A stretch of 64,000 nucleotides of DNA from Panorpa germanica (Eukaryota; Arthropoda; Insecta; Mecoptera; Panorpidae), in assembly GCA_963678705.1 (NCBI GenBank), contig OY783203.1, positions 43,338,347-43,402,346 of the forward strand, given 5' to 3'. This document shows positions 24,261 to 34,000 of the stretch, one piece after another. Position 1 is the first letter of the stretch. Each line of letters begins with the position of its first letter. The notes below the pieces were generated by a model that did not search any database, had not been told where the DNA came from, and saw only the letters and a list, made by a program, of their open reading frames with translations. The position numbers and the translations under genes are program-made.

Positions 24261-24744
24261 TATATTTTTGAAAAATGATTTGTGTTTTCTGACGTAGTTT
24301 TTTATGCTGATTCCAAAATTGAAGTCCATTTTTAATTATCTGTTATACTTTTCGAATAATCTGTGTGTAAAGTTTTTGACTATTTTTTAATTTAAAATGC
24401 TTATATCTCGCAAACCAAAAGACTTACATAAAAATGAATTCCAGATTTGAAATCAGCATTCAAAACTACATTAAAAACCATTAAAAAATCAACAAATTTT
24501 TTTCATCAATTTTTAAGAAAAGTAAGAAGACTATACTCTTCTTACTTTTCACAAAAAACACTTTTTCTATTTTGGCACATGATACATCTTTTCTAACGTA
24601 GTTTTTTACGCTGATTCCAAAATTGAAAACCATTTTTAATTATCTCTTACCGTTTTCGAATAAACAGCGTTTTAAAATATTTATTTTTACTTTTTTATTG
24701 TTTCCTCTAAAGCCAGTAAAGGACAAATATTTCAATTTAAATTG
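24261..24744. repeat. Central spacer of the inverted array, with hairpin
   Basis: Holds two direct copies of a ~75-bp segment (from 24288 and 24592, sharing gctgattccaaaattgaa) and one inverted relative near 24460. A perfect 14-bp inverted repeat with a 6-nt loop lies at 24517-24550 (gaaaagtaagaaga and its complement), close to the geometric centre of the whole structure. Confidence 0.75.
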
Positions 24745-26560
24745 AACAGTTCTTTATTTTAAAGCCTAAGGAACGTAACTACATCAAAATATTTCAAGAA
24801 ATAAAAAAAAAATTTAGAAGAAAAAGTCCATGAATTTTAAAAAAGTCGCATAAGAGCCAAACACACTTAGTTATTTAAAAAGTAATGAAGCAGTTCTTTA
24901 TTTTAAAGCCTAAGGAACATAACTGCATCAAAATATTTCAAGAAATCAAAAAAAAAATTTAGAAAAAAAATGTCCATGAATTTTGAAAAAGTTGTATAAA
25001 AGCCAGACACGCGTAGATATTTAAAAAGTAATGAAGCAGTTCTTTATTTCTAAGCCTAACGAACATAACTGCATCAATATATTTCAAGGAATCAAGAAAA
25101 AAAAATTAGAAAAAAAAGTCCATGAATTTCAAAAAAGTTGCATAAAACTCAGACACGCTTAGTTATTTAAAAAGTAATGAAGCAGTTCTTTATTTTAAAG
25201 CCTAACGAACATAACTGCATCAAAATATTTCAAGAAATCAAGAAAAAAAAATTAGAAAAAGAAGTCCATGAATTTTAAAAAAATCGCGTAAAAGTCAGAC
25301 ACGCTTAGTTATTTAAAAAGTAATGAAGCAGTTATTTATTTTAAAGCCTAACGAACATAACTGCATCAAAATATTTTAAAGAATCAAGAAAAAAAAATTT
25401 AGAAAAAAAAAGTCCATGAATTTTAAAAAAGTTGCATAAAAGCCAGACACGCTTAGTTATTTAAAAAGTAATGAAGCAGTTCTTTATTTTAAAGCCTAAC
25501 GAACGTAACTGCATCAAAATATTTCAAGAAATCAAGAAATAAAATTAAAAACAAAAAGTCCATGAGTTTTAAAAAAGTTGCATAAATGCCAGACACGCTT
25601 AGTTATTTAAAAAGTAATGAAGCAGTTCTTTATTTTAAAGCCTAACGAACGTAACTGCATCAAAATATTTCAAGAAATCAAGAAAAAAAATTTAGAAAAA
25701 GAAGTCCATGAATTTTAAAAAAGTCGCGTAAAAGTCAGACACGCTTAGTTATTTAAAAAGTAATGAAGCAGTTATTTATTGTAAAGCCTAACGAACATAA
25801 CTGCATCAAAATATTTCAAGAAATCGAAAAAAAAAAATTAAAAACAAAAAGTCCAAGAGTTTTAAAAAAATTGCATAAAAGCCAGACACGCGTAGATATT
25901 TAAAAAGTAATGAAGCAGTTCTTTATTTTAAAGACTAACGAACGTAACTGCATCAAAATATTTCAAGAAATTAAGAAATAAAATTAAAAACAAAAAGGCC
26001 ATGAGTTTTAAAACAGTTGCATAAAAGCCAGACACGCTTAGTTATTTAAAAAGTAATGAAGCAGTTCTTTATTTTAAAGCCTAACGAACGTAACTGCATC
26101 AAAATATTTCAAGAAATCAAGAAAAAAAATTTAGAAAAAGAAGTCCATGAATTTTAAAAAAGTCGCGTAAAAGTCAGACACGCTTAGTTATTTAAAAAGT
26201 AATGAAGCAGTTATTTATTGTAAAGCCTAACGAACATAACTGCATCAAAATATTTCAAGAAATCGAAAGAAAAAAATTAAAAACAAAAAGTCCATGAGTT
26301 TTAAAAAAGTTGCATAAAAGCCAGACACGCGTAGGTATTTAAAAAGTAATGAAGCAGTTCTTTATTTTAAAGCCTAACGAACATAACCGCATCAAAATAT
26401 TTCAAGGTATCTTTAAAAAAAATTAGAAAAAAAAGTCCATGAATTTTAAAAAAGTCGCGTAAAAGCCAGACACGTTTAGTTATTTAAAAAGTAATGAAGC
26501 TGTTCTTTCTTTTAACTCATAGCGAACATAACTGCATCAAGAATTTTAAAGAAATGTAAT
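24745..26560 (-). repeat. Tandem array of ~147-bp units, right arm (inverted)
   Basis: About twelve and a half units identical in design to the left arm but in reverse complement (gcagttctttattttaaagc, ctaacgaac, aactgcatcaaaatatttca). A three-unit higher-order period of about 440 bp is visible: variant units near 25641, 25788 and 25935 recur near 26080, 26226 and 26372. The last unit near 26515 is degenerate. Confidence 0.9.
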
Positions 26561-26574
26561 TTTTTTTGTTTTTA

Positions 26575-27240
26575 TAAAAAGTGTCCATGATATTTTCTGC
26601 TTTCCTTGAAATGAAAGAAGGTTTATACTCTTGCTGAAATTGATAAAACCTTTGTATTTTTAATTCTACCAAGGTAATAATTTTAGAATGCAATTCTATT
26701 TGTGTATTTATAGTAGTGTAACGATCAGGCGGTTTATACAACGACTGCTGCAGCGCATTCTTTTAAAGAAATCCATAACTGTCCTTGTGATAGCTATTGC
26801 TTAGTAGATGGCAGCTTGGTTTGAATTTGAGGTAAATAATTATTAAATAGTGTTAATTAATAATTTTAAAAAATAATAGTAATAATTAAATATAATTTTA
26901 AAAAATAATAGTAATAATTAAATATAGTTTTATGAATCAACGTTTTCTGAATTAAAGAAGATTAAACTCTTGTTGAAATTGATAAAAACCTATGTCTTTT
27001 AAATTCTAGCAAAGAATTAATTTTAGAATGCAACTACCTTTGTGTATTTATAGTAGTATAACGATCAGGTGGTTTATTACACGACTGATGCAGCGCATTC
27101 TTTTAAAGAAATTCAGAACTATCCTGGTGTAGCTATTGCTTAGCAGATGGCGTCTTAGTTCAGATTTAAGCTAACTATTTATTAAATATGGTTAATTATT
27201 AATTTTAAATAATAATAATAATAATTAAATATAGTTTCAA
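26575..27240. repeat. ~340-bp direct tandem duplication beside the array
   Basis: Two collinear, diverged copies start near 26605 and 26955. Shared words include attttagaatgcaa, gtgtatttatagtagt, taacgatcagg, gcagcgcattcttttaaaga and gctattgcttag. Identity unknown, non-coding. Confidence 0.75.
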
Positions 27241-28110
27241 TGTTTCCTGAATTACATTTAAATTTAAATCACATATGTACTAATAAACTATTTTATTCAA
27301 TGTCATAATATAAATAATAAATGCTTACATAGTAAACTAGAATCATAATTATTATTACAATAATCATTTAAAATTAAAATAAATGTATGATATGCGAATT
27401 GTAATAATTCGATTTTACATTATAAACCAGAGGTGGGGTATGAGACAAATTTCATAAAACTTTTATATTATTCTTCCTTAGTAAAAATATTGCGTTAAAA
27501 ACATATAAAATTATGAAATGTAACTCTATTGTATTAGGTTGTACATTTACATTAAAACTGAAGAAGACTACACAGTTCTTTCAACATACAATGAATGTAT
27601 ATCAATTAATTTTTAAATTACACTATCTCTACTATTTAATTTATTTGCAAATTAAAAGAAAATGTTAGTTAATTATTTCACAATATGTTTTCTACTTAAA
27701 GTTATAATATTAAAGGATTACAAAAGGAAATCAAACTGTATAATCTTCATTGTTCATTTATTAAGAATATTTTGGACGTAGACAACATACAGTGTTAATA
27801 TTATTATGTATATGCATTTTAATTATGATTTATGGAAGTGAACGAATTTGGCAACGTGTAATACAATCTGTTGTCAAGAAACGATTCGGCTGAGATCTGT
27901 TTCATTGGACGTTAACACTATTTTACTTTATTATTTTCGATTACAGATAATGAATGGATGTACCGGTTTATCACATATGTATGTTAGCTGAACACACTTT
28001 TATAATGGAAACTAAAAGAAAAACAAATTACTTTCACAATAATTGATTTAAAAAATCAAATTACATATTTCCATACCAGCATTTCAATCAGTTCTATTTT
28101 TATATCAATT
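27241..28110. other. Intergenic, no gene recognised
   Basis: AT-rich sequence with no recognised repeat or coding region. Confidence 0.4.
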
Positions 28111-28535
28111 ACTAGCTTTTACCCCCGTCGCAAGCGACGTCTGTTTTTTGTGTGTGGCTTGAATTTCATGTCAAAATTTAATTCCATTTTTAAATTGAAA
28201 TAATAAATAAACTCGCACACATATAAATTGACTAAAAAAATATATTTTTTTTAACAAAATAAAAAATATTTTCAATTTATGCGTTATTTGACCAACTTTT
28301 TTTCAAAATTTGGGGATTTTTTTTTCGATTCGTAAATAAGTTACCAAGGTTAGCCTATATACAAAATTTCAACTTTCTAGCACAATTTTTACTCTCGGCA
28401 AATACTGCCCCCGTGCCCCCCAATAAAATTTTTGAAATTTTGAATTTTTTTTATTATTAATATACTTAATTATTCTAGAATCCAGAAGGTGAACTTTCTC
28501 CAAAGTTCCCTACCGGGCCCCCGAATTTCTTCAAC
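28111..28535. repeat. Unidentified dispersed repeat with GC-rich head, copy 2
   Basis: Second copy of the 22624-23160 repeat, same orientation, with the same head and the same gggcccccgaatttcttcaa near its end. The interior differs by an insertion carrying ccccgtgcccccc-type words. Confidence 0.65.
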
Positions 28536-28536
28536 C

Positions 28537-28760
28537 CACTAACGTTTATTTTGAGTGTTGACTAATCAAATTTAGCAGCGGGTCATCAGGAGAAATGTTG
28601 CGTTAATTTTGAAATAAGAAAGAATTAATAGGAAGTTATTCAATGACCTTATAAATAAAATTTGTCATTTTTGGATTGTTTAACATCTTGCTTGTAGTAA
28701 ATTTAGGTCATCGTATGATCGATCTTCATAGTTTATGTGCAGGCTGCCAAATTCCTGTGC
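28537..28760. repeat. Dispersed repeat B, copy 1
   Basis: From ccactaacgtttattttgag to tagtttatgtgcagg the sequence is collinear with 34841-35110 in intron 1 of the first gamma-lyase gene. Non-coding, unidentified. Confidence 0.65.
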
Positions 28761-28839
28761 TATCAATGAAACTATTTTCACTAGGCTATTTTGTCAAGTT
28801 GCAGCCTATTTTCAATTATAATTTATATGAATGAATAAT

Positions 28840-29510
28840 AAATCTGTATTAGTAATATTAACTTTAGTACCTTTTTATAAGAATTGTAATTATACTATAG
28901 AAATTGAATTAAACAAATTAAAATAATTTATCAAAGATCTGAACTACTATACGCAACATCTATTGAAGAGTAGTTTAAATATATTATGTAGTTAGTTATT
29001 TGTGCAACAGATGGTACATCAACTTTATTGCGCTTAGACATTATGCTACTTAAATAACACTGCAAAAATTTTATTCATCAAATTAACAAATTTAGCGTTT
29101 TAATTCTTGCGTCTGTTTAACTTATTTGGTTTATATTTAAATGTTTGCAGTTTAACCTATTTAATTGTAAAATTTGAATTGAGTACAATCTTATAAAAGT
29201 AGCAAATTTGTTTTTTTTTATTTGATTTGTAAATTATAGTAAATATTATACAAAACTTACACAGAAATATTTACTTGTAAAGATTAGTACTAAAATAAAT
29301 ATAGGTGTTACATAAATTACTATTAAAATAAAATATATTTCTATGTAAAATATACATAAAATAATTATATTTAGAAGGAATAGTTATATTGTTTACCTTT
29401 ATATTTAAAATACTTTTATTTTTAACTTAAAAGACGATTAAGAAAACCTTGCAAAATTAAATCAATTCGTATTAATTAAATTTTCAAAATATAAATGATA
29501 ACTAATAAAA
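28840..29510. repeat. Duplicated flank upstream of defensin gene 3
   Basis: The first part matches 18640-18965 (upstream of gene 1) and the second matches 20170-20590 (downstream of gene 1). Gene 3 therefore carries both flanking blocks of the gene 1 locus fused on its 5' side. Confidence 0.7.
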
Positions 29511-29565
29511 AAATTGTTACTCATCTTACTAAGATAATTAACACCAGATCATTAAACATTTATAA

Positions 29566-29678
29566 AGTTTTCCTTATTCGCTGAATTCACAAATAAGGAA
29601 AACTACCTTAATATTTTGTAGGTTATCTATGTTTTATTTGATTTTGACCTAATGGGAAGATTTGAACCACATATAAAA
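29566..29678 (+). promoter_or_regulatory. Promoter module of defensin gene 3
   Basis: The perfect 13-bp inverted repeat recurs at 29566-29578 and 29592-29604 with the same 13-nt spacer, followed by ttatct at 29623-29628 and a TATA box at 29672-29678. The arrangement matches gene 1 apart from small insertions between the elements. Confidence 0.6.
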
Positions 29679-29772
29679 GACGTTGTAAAAAGACTTCATA
29701 TACCGATTTAAATATCATTGCTACTTAACCAGTAAAGTTACAGTTTGCACAAATTTTGTCCATTTCAAAACC

Positions 29773-30268
29773 ATGAAGATCATGCTTGTTATTTGCCTTC
29801 TGGTGGTTGCAGTCGTGGTATATGGAGATGCTGCTTCCGTTTCAGCTAATCACGTCGATGACATTGGGGGCGAAACAGCACGTACGAAATATTTTAATTC
29901 TTTTAGTCATGTCTTATGGCGCTTTCAATTTAAATAATAGAAATTTATTATTCTCAATAGATCAATATTTTCTTATTAGATTGCAACAATTTAAGACACT
30001 GCAAAAAAGTCTCAGTGGCAGAATATTGAACAATAAATATAATTTAGAATATAATAATACTCATAGTTATTAACATTTTAAATTATTTTTAGAAGTTCAC
30101 TCCGGAGTTCATCACAAAAGGGAGGTATCCTGCACACTGTACACAACATCCGGGACGCAAACCGTCACCAATAGTGAATGCATTACAATTTGTACTGAAT
30201 ATAACGGATTTCAATTAGGGGGCTGCTCTTTTGGAACCTGCGAGTGCGCTAACATCATTAGTGGATAA
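29773..30268 (+). CDS. Defensin-like CS-alpha/beta peptide precursor 3
   Basis: Exons 29773-29881 and 30093-30268 repeat the 109 + 176 nt pattern and encode 94 residues: signal peptide (MKIMLVICLLVVAVVVYG), propeptide, Lys-Arg site and a six-cysteine mature domain spaced as in gene 1. It is close to gene 1; changes include Tyr to Ile after cysteine 2, Gln to Glu between the last two cysteines and Gly to Ser near the end. The mature part has four Glu and no Lys or Arg. The intron donor follows a C (cagcac|gtacg) instead of the G seen in gene 1, which weakens it, and reading through the intron stays open to about 30073. Splicing efficiency could therefore differ. Same inferred role as gene 1. 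Confidence 0.88.
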
Positions 30269-31054
30269 GATTAATTAATAGCACCGTGTCTCATTATAAC
30301 CGACCCCGTTTTACATATTTGTCTTTGATCATTTTTTTGTTGTTGATGGCTGTATAATTTTTTTGTATAATAATGGGCAAGTATATAAAAATATATTAAA
30401 AATTAAATTGTAATCATAGCGGCTAAGATTTATGAGTATTACTACTAAAAAAGATTAACAAGGAACTACATTAACAGTAAAGAGTGTCCTAAAATCTTGC
30501 CAAATTTTCTAATAAAAAGATCTAACACTCTAAATGCTTAATCCACTATCTACTGTTTAATTATTCTATTAAAAATTAATTTGTAATTATAGATTCATTA
30601 TATAGACGTTCTAGAGACAAAAAGCTGTCTACAGTGTTCTTATCGTAGAAGGATTCAAGTAACAATATTTGACCAAGTTGAAGAAATGAAAATAATGCTA
30701 ACATTTTTGTTTAAATTATTTTTATGGACTTAACCTTGTTATTATTTCTATAAATAATCAAAGCCATATCTGGACCAGAACACTGGTTATTAAGAATAAC
30801 ACTCAATAAGAAACACCTGATTTATATTAGTTAATATTTTATTAATCGTATATATTTAGTGCATATAATTACGGAATTTTACTTATACCAACTTCTTGCT
30901 TTTCTTATAATTGAAATATTTTGTTAAATTGTAATAAACTTTGCTATTTCTTATAAAAATATAGTTAATACTCATATATGTAGAATTGTTATTATATATA
31001 TAATAATTTTAAGTAAGGATTTGGATATATATATATCTATAAAACCAGTGTTAT
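30269..31054. other. Intergenic between defensin 3 and gamma-lyase A
   Basis: Convergent 3' flanks. A tttatt at 30838-30843 is a possible minus-strand aataaa for the gamma-lyase gene. Similarity to the gene 1 downstream flank stops shortly after the defensin 3 stop codon. Confidence 0.4.
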
Positions 31055-34000
31055 TTATGATGTTGCGAATTTTAGAGCTTGATCCAGATCTTCAATTAAG
31101 TCTTCTTCGGACTCTAATCCAACGGAAAGACGAATGAGATTATCTGTGATTCCAAGAACTGCACGTTGGTCTTCAGGCACAGAAGCATGGGTCATGAGCG
31201 ATCTATAATATTATAAAGTACAATTATTTACTTTTTAAACCTTTTGCTAATTCTAACAATACAGTTTCAACATTTGTGTTTTAGTTGAGGACAATATCAT
31301 AGTTTATTTAATTAAATAATGTTACTATTTGGAAAAATAAAGCTACTCAGTGTAAAAGCCGCCCATGTCCAAGTGTAGTGTATTTTTTGATAAACTTACG
31401 GTAACTCAGCAAGACTTTCATAGCCTCCAAGACTTTCAGCCAATGTAAAAACCTTTAAGGCTTTGAAGAATTTACGAGATTCTGCTAGTCCTCCTTTTAT
31501 AAAGAAAGAAAGAATACCACTGTGGCCATAGCTCTGCTTAAGAGCAATCTTATGTTGTGGATGGGATGGCAATCCTGAAACCAAAAACATATTTTGTAGG
31601 AGGTTGTTAAGTCATTATTTAAAGTAGCAAACCTTAAATTTTTATGTGTGCTAATGCTAAATGCTAAATATATAAAATATCTTCAAAAATATTGCGACTT
31701 ATTAAAAAATAATAGAAAATCTGAGATTGTGAAATTTTATAAAAATTGGGATATGGTTCAAAAGTCTATTGTACTGAATATTGTCGGTTTACAGATTTTA
31801 TTTTTTACTATATTTTAAAAGATTTTATCATTTGAATTTCTTACCTGGATGAATAGTTTTTTCCACAGAAGAATGGGTCTCCAAGAACCTAGCAACAGCA
31901 AGGCTGTTCGTACGATGCTTTTCCATTCTTATTGCTAACGTTTTTAAACTGCGATTGACTTGAGAGCAATCAAATGGTGATGGAACAATTCCCAGCGCTA
32001 AATAACAAATTAATTAGTTATATGTAAATACTTAATAAACAATTGATTGAGTTATACCATTTCTCTTCCTAACATAATTAAATTACTAATTCTAAAAAAG
32101 AAATATTTTACGAAAACAAAATCTAAACCTATATGATAATTCTGGAAATACTGCAAACAAATAAATTAGTTTTATCTGTCACTTTCTATCTATGCAATTT
32201 CTTTTGGATATTAAAGTAATATAAGACAAATTTTATTTTAACAGGTGTCTGAAATAATTATTATGTCAACAGGATATGAATAATTTAGGCAATCAGTAAA
32301 ACAATATTTTTGTTTTTACCATTTTGGAGAAATCTTAATTTCTCATGGACTGCATCATCGTTTAATATAACCGCTCCCATTATGACATCTGAATGACCAT
32401 TCATATATTTCGTTAGAGAATACATAACCATGTCTGCTCCTAACTCCAGTGGACGTTGAAGATAGGAAGATAAAAACGTGTTATCCACAACCAATAAAAC
32501 CTGAAATATTCCAAATGGTTTATCATATATAATTCAACTTTACTTAGGTAAACAAGAATTGTTTATATTCAATTTACCCCTGGATGCTGATGCACTACAT
32601 CTGCTACAGCTCGGATATCTGTCACCTTCAACAGAGGATTTGTGGGAGATTCGATCCAGACCAACTGTGAAAAACATTATTGCATTTAGAAAATTTAAAC
32701 AACCTTATTTAAAATTTATTTTGATTTTAAAATATATATTTAAAGTTTTTCAATAAAAAAGGCATTTATCAAAATGCAAACGTTATTTTATAATATTTTA
32801 ATTATTAAAATGTTTAATGAATCTGAATTTAGCGTTGTCAGTTTCTATTAACAACTAAAAGCTGTGCAAGGAGATTCAATAGAAAATTATATAGCGAATA
32901 CATATCCTGAGTAAATAATACAAAGTAATAACAATTGGGGAACTAAACTACTGTCAAGATACTAAGAAAGTGACAAGCTACATAATCAAGATAGTTACTT
33001 GTCATCATTTGATTTGAGAAAATTTGAATCATTTAATGAAAATTTTTTAAAGAGCAAGTAACAGATCAATGGGTTTGTGAATTAATTTTTATAAAACTGT
33101 TTTATATATTGTAAAGTTGACTATCAGGACTTCAAATCTCTAATTATTTGTTTATAAGTCGCAATATTATTAACAATTAAATAGTCATTTTTGACCCTTC
33201 TGTGACATTATAACAAGCGGAAAAACTAAAATTTAAGATTTAAATAGCTATATTTCACAATCCAAATATTACATTGCTTCCTTTAAAATTTACCTTTGTG
33301 TTTTTCTTAATAGCGTTAGCAATTGCTTCAAGGTTTGTGGCATCAACAAAATCTAATTCCAATCCCATACGAGTAGCAATTTTGCTAAAATAAAATAGTA
33401 CTTGTTATTATATATAAAAAAAAACAATTTAAAAACCAATTACATAATCATTATATTTATAAATTGTCATATATTTTAATTATTATTTATTACCTAAAGT
33501 ATCTGTTAGTTCCGCCATAAACATCATCTATAGAAATAATATGATCTCCTGCTGAAAGTAAATGCACCACAGCAGTGCTAGCACCTAAACCTGATGAAAA
33601 GCATAATCCATGTTTACCCCCATCCAAGGATGCCAGACAGGATTCTAAAACATTACGAGTGGGATTTCCAGATCTGCCATACTCAAATCCCTAAAAGAAA
33701 TATTTTTATTAATTATAGATATTATGTATTACAGTTGATATCATAATCGTATGAATCCATAGTATTCATCAGTCTTTACAAAACCTGTTAGTAAATAACA
33801 TATTAAATGTGCATAATCACATATGCATATAAAACAGTTTCAATCATTTATTTAGAATGAATTAAGTAATGTAACCAAGCATACTTTTATAAAGCGGTTA
33901 ATGGTTTTATTTAAAAAATCGACCAAGGAATCAAAACACAAATAAAGAAATTTTCAAATAATAAAAGATCCTTTACAATAAAATATGGGAATTATTTTTT

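Noticed and set aside
23283-26560. CRISPR-like array
   Set aside because: Units are contiguous ~147-bp tandem repeats without unique spacers, in eukaryotic DNA and in both orientations.
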